NCBI GenBank assembly: GCA_019236035.1
Contig: JAFAJU010000373.1
Coordinates: 1 to 6,434 of the forward strand
Direction of reading: 5' to 3'
DNA from: Verrucomicrobiota bacterium
GTDB lineage: Bacteria > Verrucomicrobiota > Verrucomicrobiia > Chthoniobacterales > JAFAMB01
DNA length: 6,434 bases
Shown: positions 1 to 6,190 of the stretch, one piece after another
How the letters are laid out: each line of letters begins with the position of its first letter
How positions within the stretch are numbered: the first letter of the stretch is position 1
Notes under the pieces: generated by a model
The model's database searches: none
Seen by the model: the letters and a program-made list of their open reading frames with translations, nothing else
What the model was told of the DNA's origin: nothing
Made by a program: the position numbers and the translations under genes

Positions 1-288
1 GCCAAGGTAGCCCGCAAAAATGGGGCAACGGTAATCGGTATTTCAGGTAGCGACAGCCCGTTGATCCGGAACTGTGACGTCGGCTTGATCGTCGAAACGC
101 TCGAGAATACCGACATCTATACTCCGACGATTTCACGCATCGCCGGCTTAGTCATAATCGACATACTCGCAACCGGTGTTGCTCTGAGACGCGACGCTGC
201 CCATGATGCGAAACTCTCCCGGATGAAGCGGCAATTGGCGGCGATGCGAACCGGGCAACGGTTCTTGGATATCGAAGACCTGGACTAG
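1..288 (+). CDS. RpiR/MurR-family transcriptional regulator, C-terminal SIS domain (5' end outside window)
   Basis: The first base of the window is the first base of a codon, and 95 codons run to a TAG at 286-288. The visible part is the second half of a SIS (sugar isomerase) domain: a strand with a glycine turn (VIGISGSD, residues 11-18), then SPL, then NCDVGLIVETLE and DIYTPTISRIAGLVIIDILATG. The order SPL...aDv.L.v....SRIa.l.iiD.L is characteristic of RpiR/HexR-type regulators, in which an N-terminal HTH domain (here upstream of the window) binds DNA and the SIS domain senses a phosphosugar. The tail is basic (KLSRMKRQLAAMR), as is common in these proteins. Its location just upstream of pentose isomerase and epimerase genes suggests it may control them, but that is inference. 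Other SIS proteins such as KpsF are less likely, because no CBS domains follow. Confidence 0.85.
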   Translation, partial: AKVARKNGATVIGISGSDSPLIRNCDVGLIVETLENTDIYTPTISRIAGLVIIDILATGVALRRDAAHDAKLSRMKRQLAAMRTGQRFLDIEDLD

Positions 289-328
289 TTTTTGATTCGT
301 CCAAGTCGCCGTCGCTCCTAATACGGCG

Positions 329-382
329 GTCCCGCGGCGCGGTAGGGCGAGGACTTCGGCGAGCTCAGTCGAGCCGCGGGAC
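329..382. repeat. Hairpin-capped dispersed repeat, GGTAGGGCGAGG family, copy 1
   Basis: A perfect 10-bp inverted repeat, GTCCCGCGGC (329-338) and GCCGCGGGAC (373-382), encloses a 33-bp word (341-373). That word recurs with one mismatch at 2832-2864. The element starts about 40 bp after the regulator stop codon. I associate such GGTAGGGCGAGG-containing intergenic elements with Verrucomicrobia genomes (recalled pattern, not checked). The intergenic stretch 289-589 contains this repeat, a terminator-like hairpin, and an unconvincing 34-codon frame from a GTG at 383. Nothing else was recognised there. Confidence 0.7.
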
Positions 383-459
383 GTGCACGCCGCCGCCCTG
401 CCCTTTGATGATGTCACGCGCCGCGGTCTGTTTAAGAGCTTTCTAGAGCTCGCCGATTC

Positions 460-500
460 TCCCGGCTGCGTGATTTTTGCGGGCTAGCCGGGATTTTTTT
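460..500 (+). terminator. Probable intrinsic terminator after the RpiR-type regulator
   Basis: TCCCGGCT (460-467) and AGCCGGGA (486-493) form a perfect 8-bp GC-rich stem with an 18-nt loop, followed at once by seven T residues (494-500). This is the layout of a rho-independent terminator reading on the plus strand. It lies about 170 bp after the regulator stop and before the isomerase gene. If functional, it would separate their transcripts, so the isomerase/araD pair would need its own promoter downstream. The long loop makes it weaker than a classical terminator. Confidence 0.55.
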
Positions 501-579
501 CGAGACCTGATTTATTATTTACTTTGACCCGCTGAACGATAGATTTGGAAGGGATCATCCCCCAAGCCAACTTAACTGC

Positions 580-592
580 AAAAGGAATTATG
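580..592 (+). promoter_or_regulatory. Possible ribosome binding site deciding the isomerase start
   Basis: AAAAGGA at 580-586 is a purine-rich Shine-Dalgarno-like stretch before ATG 590. The spacing is only 3 nt, shorter than usual. The alternative TTG start at 545 has no recognisable site before it, which is why ATG 590 is preferred. Confidence 0.4.
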
Positions 593-2095
593 TACCTCCC
601 CCTCGGAACCTATTCGCCTGAGATTAAACTCGGCCTCGTTTCGGCCTCACGAAACTGTTTTCCACGGAGCCTTTCTGAGGAGCGCACCGTGCGGTTGCTG
701 CAAGGTTGTAAACAGGCAGGCATCGACCTCACGGTCCCGCCAGGGGAATGTCGCATCATAGAAACTAAGGATCATGCCAGCGAGGCCGCCCGGTACTTCA
801 AGCAAGCTGAATGCGATGCCGTCGTCTATTATCTCGGTAATTTTTCACCGGAAATCGAAGATGCTTTCTTTGTGAAAGCCTACGACGGGCCTGTCATGTT
901 GCTCGCGGCAGCTGAAGAATCGGGTGCGAGCCTGCTCGAAAAACGCGGTGACGCCCTTTGCGGATTGCTCTCAGCGGCTCTGGCGGTCAGTAAGCGCGGA
1001 CTCTCCCACCGAGTTCATATACCGGAATTGCCAGTAGTCAGCGCGGATGAAGGCGTAAAGGAAATCGCACATTTCATCAAGGTGGCGAAAGTGCTCAAAG
1101 GTACGCGCAACGCCACCGTAGGCCTCTTTGGACCGCGCCCGCGCGATTTCGAGACCTGCAACTACAATCTCGCATCGGTCAATTCAATCGGCGTAGAAGT
1201 TGAAGAACTGGGATTGTTTGACCTTCAGAACGAAGTCAGACGGATCAAGGAACGAGGGCAGGATACTTCCGCGGTTATGTCCGATATGAAACGGGAGGTG
1301 CCGAGCATTCCCGATAATGAGTTCGCATCCCGGCTCTCGATCTATGAAACAGCAATCAAAAGCTTTCGCGACAACTTGAAACTTTCCGGAGCGGCTACGC
1401 AATGCTGGTCTGAACAAGAGTTGAGCCTGAGACATGTGCCCTGTTTCATTAATGGCCGCATGGCGCAGAATGGCTTTCCGATTGCTTGCGAAAATGACTG
1501 CTACTCGCTTATTGCCGAACTCCTGGGGCAATACGCATCGGACGCGACTGTAGGCATTCTGGACATCAATCACAGTATTCCGAAGGATCTACACGAAAGC
1601 CTCACAAACTATCCGATTAGAGACATGGTGGGGATGTTCCACTGTGGTAACGCTTCCACCAAGCTGCTGAAGAATCCCGAGATGAAGTACCAGGTCATCA
1701 TGAAACGCATGATGGAGCCCGACACGCCCGCCGATATCACTCGGGGCACAATCGAGGGGCAATTCGCCGCCTCTCCGATTACGGTCGTTCAAGTACATGG
1801 CATCGGCGATCAGATGCAGGCTTATATCGCCGAGGGTCACTTCCTTGACCTTGATCCGAGAACCTTCGGTTGCACCGGCACGGCGTATTTGCCTGGGTTC
1901 AGCAGATTTTATCGGCATGTCCTGCTCGGCCGGTTCCACCACCATGCGGCTGTAGCCTTTGCCCACTGTGGTTCCATCCTCTATGACGCCTTCAAACTGC
2001 TCGGCTTCAAACAAATTTACACGCCGCTGCCTCAGTCTGTGCCGTACCCGGGCGAGAACATTTTCCGGAACGGCTGGCTTTCCGCCCACAGTTAA
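590..2095 (+). CDS. L-fucose/L-arabinose isomerase family protein (probable pentose or deoxyhexose ketol-isomerase)
   Basis: From ATG 590 the protein has 501 residues, and the frame is also open from TTG 545 (516 residues). It resembles the FucI/AraA superfamily (COG2407-like), whose members interconvert aldoses and ketoses using Mn2+ in the cytoplasm. Metal-ligand candidates stand in the expected order: a Glu in CENDCY (residue 301 from ATG 590), an Asp in ILDIN (325), and a late His cluster, RFHHHAAV (450-452). FHCGN (about 350-354) is another motif I recall from COG2407 proteins. The N-terminal half holds two Rossmann-like segments, KLGLVSASRNCFP and TVGLFGPRPRDFET. The sequence is not close to classical AraA, although the length is almost the same. 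The stop lies only 9 bp before araD, so the two are probably co-transcribed. That pairing favours L-arabinose to L-ribulose as the reaction, but L-fucose or D-arabinose remain possible. The family call is firm; the substrate is inferred. Confidence 0.85.
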   Translation: MYLPLGTYSPEIKLGLVSASRNCFPRSLSEERTVRLLQGCKQAGIDLTVPPGECRIIETKDHASEAARYFKQAECDAVVYYLGNFSPEIEDAFFVKAYDGPVMLLAAAEESGASLLEKRGDALCGLLSAALAVSKRGLSHRVHIPELPVVSADEGVKEIAHFIKVAKVLKGTRNATVGLFGPRPRDFETCNYNLASVNSIGVEVEELGLFDLQNEVRRIKERGQDTSAVMSDMKREVPSIPDNEFASRLSIYETAIKSFRDNLKLSGAATQCWSEQELSLRHVPCFINGRMAQNGFPIACENDCYSLIAELLGQYASDATVGILDINHSIPKDLHESLTNYPIRDMVGMFHCGNASTKLLKNPEMKYQVIMKRMMEPDTPADITRGTIEGQFAASPITVVQVHGIGDQMQAYIAEGHFLDLDPRTFGCTGTAYLPGFSRFYRHVLLGRFHHHAAVAFAHCGSILYDAFKLLGFKQIYTPLPQSVPYPGENIFRNGWLSAHS

Positions 2096-2104
2096 TCGCC
2101 AATC

Positions 2105-2800
2105 ATGGTTTATCGTGATATCAAGGCTGAATGCTACCAGGGCAATCTTTTGCTACCGGCGTATAAACTGATCGATCTAACCTTTGGCAACGTCAGTGTC
2201 GCAGATCATGATCGCGCGGTCTTCGCCATAAAGCCGAGCGGCGTCGACTACACCTCATTAATGGAAAGTGATATTGTCGTGGTCGATTTTGAGGGCCAGA
2301 TCGTGGATGGCACGCTTCGGCCCTCATCCGACACCTCAACCCACCGGCGGCTCTACCAGGCTTTCACCGGCGTGCGGTCTATCGTGCACACCCACTCTCG
2401 AAATGCGGTCGCCTTTGCTCAAGCCGGGACCGGACTCCCTTGCCTAGGGACAACACACGCGGACTATTTCTACGGTGAAGTGCCGGTAACCCGTTCGATG
2501 ACTCCAGAGGAAACGGGTTCTGACTATGAGTGGGAAACCGGTAACGTAATCGTCGAGCGCTTCCAGCAGCTTGATCCGATGCAAATCTGCGCAGTACTAG
2601 TCAGGAATCATGGACCGTTTGTTTGGGGCCCGAATGCTGCAAAGGCGGTCGAGAACGCCTATGCACTCGAGATTGCCGCTGAGATGGCCCTCAAAACTCT
2701 GCAACTGAACCCGCACGCCCAGTCCATCTCCCAAGCGCTGCTCGACAAACATTTCCTGCGCAAGCACGGATCAGATGCGTATTACGGCCAAGCCCGGTAG
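2105..2800 (+). CDS. araD: L-ribulose-5-phosphate 4-epimerase
   Basis: This is a full-length class II aldolase/epimerase of 231 residues, the same length I recall for E. coli AraD. It converts L-ribulose-5-P to D-xylulose-5-P in the cytoplasm, the last step of bacterial L-arabinose catabolism feeding the pentose phosphate pathway. AraD hallmarks run in order: TFGNVS (26-31), IKPSGVDY (42-49), SSDT (74-77), VHTHSR (94-99), GTTHADYFYG (115-124), GNVIVE (146-151), NHGPFVWG (168-175), LLDKHFLRKHG and the terminal YYGQ. Zinc ligands H95, H97 and H169, acidic residues D76 and D120, and the C-terminal tyrosine (Y227) are all present, so the enzyme should be active. The HADYFYG block and the C-terminal tyrosine distinguish it from FucA. 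One variation is VRNHGPF where the E. coli protein has VHSHGPF. No Shine-Dalgarno is visible before ATG 2105, so translation may be coupled to the isomerase ending 9 bp upstream. Confidence 0.95.
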   Translation: MVYRDIKAECYQGNLLLPAYKLIDLTFGNVSVADHDRAVFAIKPSGVDYTSLMESDIVVVDFEGQIVDGTLRPSSDTSTHRRLYQAFTGVRSIVHTHSRNAVAFAQAGTGLPCLGTTHADYFYGEVPVTRSMTPEETGSDYEWETGNVIVERFQQLDPMQICAVLVRNHGPFVWGPNAAKAVENAYALEIAAEMALKTLQLNPHAQSISQALLDKHFLRKHGSDAYYGQAR

Positions 2801-2831
2801 CGACCTGATGGTTGATGGTAGGGATTGCGAT

Positions 2832-2864
2832 GGTAGGGCGAGGATTTCGGCGAGCTCAGTCGAG
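2832..2864. repeat. GGTAGGGCGAGG-family repeat, copy 2
   Basis: These 33 bp match 341-373 with a single C/T difference. The left hairpin arm of copy 1 is absent. Instead the sequence is preceded by an extra GATGGTAGGG (2814-2823), which recurs at 2829-2838 where it runs into the repeat. The element lies 30 bp after the araD stop. Confidence 0.7.
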
Positions 2865-2890
2865 TTGCTCCGCCCGAGCCGCTGCGCGAT

Positions 2891-3142
2891 AAATCCGTAG
2901 CGCGTTACGCTAGGCTGTCTTGAACCTAAATTCCGAAGTTGAGCAGCTCGTGCTCGTGCTCCTGCTCGAGAATTTCCGTTATCTCGCAGTCACGCGGATA
3001 GAACGAAATAGCGCGGGAATATTCGGGCCATGTTTCGACGCAGAATCCCAGCAGGTCGAGCACGAGCACGACGACGAGCACGAGCACGATGCCCTAGCTT
3101 CAGAATCTCTCTTGAAGCGCCGCTTCGCGGCTGGCGAACGCC
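2891..3142 (+). repeat. Dispersed ~60-bp structured repeat, copy A, interrupted by a 185-bp insertion
   Basis: Positions 2891-2924 joined to 3117-3142 reconstruct a 60-bp sequence. It matches the reverse complement of 6191-6249 except for one extra G and two substitutions. The left part contains a small palindrome, TAGCG-CGTTA-CGCTA (2898-2912), and the right part a CCGC-TTC-GCGG hairpin, so the repeat resembles a REP-type structured element. Its right end lies one base from the arsB stop codon (minus strand, 3144-3146). The whole gap 2801-3143 between convergent araD and arsB consists largely of repeats and contains no convincing gene. Confidence 0.75.
2925..3109. mobile_element. MITE-like inverted-repeat element with 7-bp target duplication
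   Basis: The 185-bp segment is bordered by identical TCTTGAA words (2918-2924 and 3110-3116), while the homologous site at 6191-6249 has only one such word, as expected of an empty target. Near its ends are imperfect inverted repeats of about 31 bp: the left begins ATTCCGAAG at 2930, and the right, read on the minus strand, begins ATTCTGAAG at 3106. Both continue into CTCGTGCTCGTGCTC. Internally the left arm holds CTCGTG/CTCCTG hexamers (2947-2970) and the right arm GAGCAC/GACGAC hexamers (3056-3089), so a single strand could fold into a long hairpin. It encodes no transposase and would need one in trans. The minus strand has a frame from GTG 3087 to TAG 2926 (53 codons) that is probably fortuitous. 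Confidence 0.65.
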
Positions 3143-3143
3143 G

Positions 3144-4412
3144 CTATTGCGACGTGAGACAGAGGACGAGTGCGGCGAGCAAAAGAGCGACCGGCATCAC
3201 GATCACGCCGACCTTCAAGAAAGTCCACGCGCTGACCCGAAGGTTCTCCCGACGCAGGGCGATAAGCCAGAGAATCGTTGCTAGAGATCCCGTCACCGAA
3301 AGGTTTGGACCGAGATCGATCCCGATCAGCATCGCGTTCGTCAGCCGACCGGACACTGGGGAAGCATGCAGCGCGCCGGCGCCGATTAGCCCAACCGGCA
3401 GGTTATTGATGAGATTCGAGATAGCGGCAAAGCCGAATGCAGTTGCGAGGTGTGCGGCAACTGGTGTCCATTCGGTCAGCCTGTCGAGGGCATTTCGGAC
3501 AAGTCGAAGACCGCCAGTCGCGTCCAATGCTTCGACGATCACAAACAGACCCCCTACAAGCGGTAAGACACTCCAGGCGACTCCCTGGCAAACGGCCCAT
3601 GGCGCCTCGCGGTCGCAAAACGTTACCGCCAGAGTGCTAGCGAATGCAGTGATGCATGTTGGTGCCCCGAGAGGATGGCCCATGGCGGAGCAGAACAAAA
3701 GCGTGCCGCCCGTTCCGATGACGCCCAGCACGGTCAACTTCCCGGCTTTTGAAAGGGGACGTGTCACGGAAACACGCGGAATTGAGCCCTTGAGGTTTCT
3801 CCAAAAAAGCCCGCGGACAGCAAGGTAAGTCGCGAGAATCGCGGCGCAGGCCGGAAGAAAAAATATTTGCAGCCAAGGGATCAGCGCGGGGAGCTTGTCC
3901 CCAAAAACGACAAGATTAGCCGGATTAGAGATCGGTAAAACGAAGCTCGCAGCGTTTGCAATGAAAGCGCAGGCAAACAGGTAGGGCAAAGGATCGCCTT
4001 TGGCCTTTCTGACTACGGCATAGACGGCAGGAGTCAGCACGACAGCGGTCGCGTCGTTTGATAAGACCGCCGTTACCACCGTTCCTACCAGGTAGACTAA
4101 GGCGAAAAGCCGGGTACGAGAGCCGCCGGCAGCTCGCATCGCGATATGGGCGAGCCAATCAAAAACGCCCTCGCGCCGGGCAAGCTCTGCTAGAGTCATC
4201 ATCCCTGCAAGGAACAGGTAGACGTCGTACCCTTTTGCTATGGCGCCTAGCGCTTGGGCAAAGGTGATCAAGTGCAAAGCGAGCACCAAGCCGGCGCCGA
4301 GGCAGGCCCAAACCGACTCTGGTATTCGCCGCGGCTTCACGAACATCGCGGCCACGGTCGACGCGGCAATAGTCCAGGTCACCAATGGAACAGGTAATAG
4401 ACCAAGAAACAT
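3144..4412 (-). CDS. arsB: ArsB-type membrane transporter (probable arsenite efflux permease)
   Basis: A 422-residue, strongly hydrophobic protein with about ten or more membrane segments, close to the usual ArsB length (about 430). It belongs to the ArsB/NhaD ion transporter superfamily and would sit in the inner membrane, exporting As(III) or Sb(III). Family signatures are SNDATAVVLTP (118-128, like the ArsB ANDGAALILTP block), SNPANLVV (162-169), SNLINNLPVGLIGAGAL (332-348) and IDLGPNLSVTGSLATILWL (365-383), the last matching the ArsB [20 protein letters not shown] region. The two NN/ND re-entrant segments are thus intact. The start is ATG 4412, with a weak AAAAAGG about 10 nt upstream. 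No arsR, arsC or arsA is present in the window, so arsenic specificity is inferred from similarity, and another anion or Na+/H+ exchange is possible. It converges with araD, and its stop abuts the dispersed repeat. Confidence 0.8.
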   Translation of the reverse strand: MFLGLLPVPLVTWTIAASTVAAMFVKPRRIPESVWACLGAGLVLALHLITFAQALGAIAKGYDVYLFLAGMMTLAELARREGVFDWLAHIAMRAAGGSRTRLFALVYLVGTVVTAVLSNDATAVVLTPAVYAVVRKAKGDPLPYLFACAFIANAASFVLPISNPANLVVFGDKLPALIPWLQIFFLPACAAILATYLAVRGLFWRNLKGSIPRVSVTRPLSKAGKLTVLGVIGTGGTLLFCSAMGHPLGAPTCITAFASTLAVTFCDREAPWAVCQGVAWSVLPLVGGLFVIVEALDATGGLRLVRNALDRLTEWTPVAAHLATAFGFAAISNLINNLPVGLIGAGALHASPVSGRLTNAMLIGIDLGPNLSVTGSLATILWLIALRRENLRVSAWTFLKVGVIVMPVALLLAALVLCLTSQ

Positions 4413-4564
4413 AAAGAAATAACCTTTTTGATTTTAGTAAGAATCGAGGTTCGCGAGATGCCCGGCGAATTCGGGCGTATGGAACGACCCGACGATCTTC
4501 ACGCAGCTCTTATGCGGCCCTTGGCAGGAAAGGGGCGACCGGATGCAACGAGAAGAAACGAGGG

Positions 4565-5203
4565 TCAGGCTTCCTCTTCGCGAACTCCCCTGTCTTCCGG
4601 ATGCCTTTTCGGCTTCACCGGAGGCGGTTCGATCAGAGCAAGTGCCGCCGCAGAACGGCCAAGCATAGCGACGGCGACTGTTTTGCCGAAATCGTTCACT
4701 GTTCCGTAGCCAACCGCCGTAATCACTTGACCCTCCCGAAGCAGGTTTGCGAATTGCCTGCCGGCGTGCGGCGGCAACTGCACGAAGGTGCCATCTCCGA
4801 GAACGACTCCGTCGGTATCACCGTGCGGGTTTCGTCTAACTACTCGAATGGTACCCGTGACGCTCAATGGCTGAAGCGGACCGAGGGCGCCGGCTCGTTC
4901 CGGCGGGGTTGGCTTAATCTCACGGATCGCGCGCCCGGTGGCGGGATTTGTGATCACGTGGCCCTTGAACAATTTTTCTGCTTCGAGATGGCCATTGGCG
5001 CGGACGCGCTCTTTCGGCATGATCACCTGGACCAGTTCCCGCGCGAGATGCGGTGGGAATTTGATCACCGTCAGGTCATCGAGCAGCAAACCGTCCACTT
5101 CACCGCGTGGATTGAGGAGGTACTGCGAAACCATGCCTTCCACCTCCATTGGGAAAGGCCCCTTGTCGGGCCGATGCGGCCCGCTCCTGGGTATGTCTTT
5201 CAT
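4565..5203 (-). CDS. Uncharacterised protein with two tandem OB-fold-like repeats
   Basis: I do not recognise a named family. From ATG 5203 the protein has 212 residues. Two stretches of about 70 residues (about 21-90 and 116-187) are clearly related: both follow NP[RH]G..DG..L.D.T.[VI].[FL]PPH (31-52 and 125-146), then a helix-like segment and V.A.G. The spacing of short beta strands and glycine turns suggests small barrels such as OB folds; this is inference. There is no signal peptide or membrane segment, and the C-terminus is charged (KPKRHPEDRGVREEEA). The duplicated domain, and a frame that stays open with conserved-looking repeats, argue for a real gene rather than a shadow frame. The start is uncertain: ATG 5257 extends it by 18 residues, while ATG 5149 is shorter but has AAGGGG 9 nt upstream. 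It lies between the transglutaminase-like gene and arsB on the same strand, with gaps of about 120 and 150 bp. Confidence 0.65.
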   Translation of the reverse strand: MKDIPRSGPHRPDKGPFPMEVEGMVSQYLLNPRGEVDGLLLDDLTVIKFPPHLARELVQVIMPKERVRANGHLEAEKLFKGHVITNPATGRAIREIKPTPPERAGALGPLQPLSVTGTIRVVRRNPHGDTDGVVLGDGTFVQLPPHAGRQFANLLREGQVITAVGYGTVNDFGKTVAVAMLGRSAAALALIEPPPVKPKRHPEDRGVREEEA

Positions 5204-5324
5204 TTCTGTATCGTGTTTTTGGTAAGGCCGATTCTGCGGCCAACGACCAACATACACGGGTTTCGCGCTAATGCACGAGAAACGAAAAACGCAGCGCGTG
5301 ATTTTTGCGGCCTAGGTCACAGGG

Positions 5325-6131
5325 CTAGGTCTCTTCGGTAATAACCCGAAAGTGTTCGAGAGCATGCTGGCCGAACACCATGGCGATAGGGACATCGCCT
5401 GCGTCGCGCCCGCGTCCAATAAGAACGCGGCCTATGCGCCGGCAATTGTGTCGCGCATCGAATGTATGCCAATGTGACCCCAGATAAACTTCGAACCAGG
5501 CGCTGAAATCCATCGGATCCGGGACCGGAGGAACGCCGATGTCGCCGAGATAGCCCGTGGCGTAACGCGCCGGAATATTCAGGCAGCGGCACAAAGTAAT
5601 CGCCAGATGAGTAAAGTCGCGACAGACTCCTACCCGCTCGCGGAAGACCTCAAGAGCGGTACGATTGGCGCGAGCCTGCAAATAGTCGAAACGGAGATGG
5701 CTGTGGACGAAGTCGCAGATGGCTTGTACACGCGACCATCCTAAAGGCGTTTTGCCGAACGTTTGCCACGCGAAATCCAGGAGCTCGCTGTCGACTTCAC
5801 AGTACCGGCTTGGCAACAGAAAAGATAGGGTTTCAACCGGGAGCTCTCGAACGTCGTGCTGAAGGGCTCCGGGCGCGTAAAGGTCCAGTTCACCAGGATC
5901 CTGAATGATTGCGTCGTTGAGAAAACGAATGACGCCTGCAGATGAGTTGACGCGCCCACAATGGTTACCGAACCCGTCAATGTATTCTTCGACCGGCAGC
6001 TCCGGTTCCACCTGGAAGTTTTCTGCCCTAACCAGGTCGCCTGCGCGCGACGGATGAACGTGTAAGACGTATATGACCGCCGTTGGCGCCGGTAAACGAA
6101 GAGCTATGTCGTAGCCTATCTTGATTTGCAT
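5325..6131 (-). CDS. Transglutaminase-like superfamily protein (cysteine protease fold)
   Basis: From ATG 6131 the protein has 268 residues, typical of the bacterial transglutaminase-like (PF01841-type) family. An N-terminal beta region (YDIALRLPAPTAVIYVLHVHPSRAGDL, EYIDGFGN, about 7-55) precedes the core: SRYCEVD (108-114), WSRVQAICDFVHSHLRFDY (132-150), the nucleophile motif GVCRDFTHLAI with Cys170, NIPARYATGYLGD (185-197), then DFSAWFEVYL and WHTFDARHN with the probable Asp225. Members act as proteases, amide-crosslinking enzymes or peptide hydrolases; the substrate here is unknown. Ser210 occupies the place where canonical members have the catalytic His of HAW. No signal peptide is evident, so a cytoplasmic location is likely. 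The frame is open back to a TTG at 6221, but those 30 extra codons begin inside a dispersed repeat and lack family similarity, so ATG 6131 is preferred. No Shine-Dalgarno is visible. Confidence 0.9.
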   Translation of the reverse strand: MQIKIGYDIALRLPAPTAVIYVLHVHPSRAGDLVRAENFQVEPELPVEEYIDGFGNHCGRVNSSAGVIRFLNDAIIQDPGELDLYAPGALQHDVRELPVETLSFLLPSRYCEVDSELLDFAWQTFGKTPLGWSRVQAICDFVHSHLRFDYLQARANRTALEVFRERVGVCRDFTHLAITLCRCLNIPARYATGYLGDIGVPPVPDPMDFSAWFEVYLGSHWHTFDARHNCRRIGRVLIGRGRDAGDVPIAMVFGQHALEHFRVITEET

Positions 6132-6190
6132 GTGATAGGGTTCGCAATACGACAAGACTGCGGCTTCGTCTAGAGGCTCCGGTAGAGCAA

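Noticed and set aside
383..487. 34-codon frame from GTG 383 ending VIFAG-stop
   Set aside because: It overlaps the repeat arm and the terminator-like hairpin, has no Shine-Dalgarno, and is too short to judge.
513..545. Promoter-like words TATTAT (513-518) and TTGACC (524-529) before the isomerase
   Set aside because: Neither has a partner element at the right spacing, so no promoter can be supported although one is expected here.
1184..2089. Minus-strand frames of 129 and 166 codons within the isomerase gene
   Set aside because: They are antisense to a recognisable enzyme and have no family resemblance; shadows of a GC-rich coding strand.
2947..3089. Possible CRISPR-like array from GAGCAC/GCTCGT hexamers
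   Set aside because: The units are 6 bp with no spacers and the two blocks are mutually inverted; they are microrepeat arms of the inserted element.
2920..3828. 302-codon open frame on the plus strand overlapping arsB
   Set aside because: It runs antisense through the 3' half of arsB and through the repeat element. Its product is Arg/Ser/Thr-rich with no domain, while the minus strand encodes a clear transporter.
5269..5313. 14-codon ATG frame MHEKRKTQRVIFAA between the two-repeat and transglutaminase-like genes
   Set aside because: No ribosome binding site is visible, it is very short, and it overlaps the 15-bp repeated word; no evidence of translation.
4601..5341. 246-codon plus-strand frame opposite the two-repeat protein
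   Set aside because: It shows no recognisable domain or internal pattern. The minus-strand frame has a duplicated domain, which is better evidence of coding.
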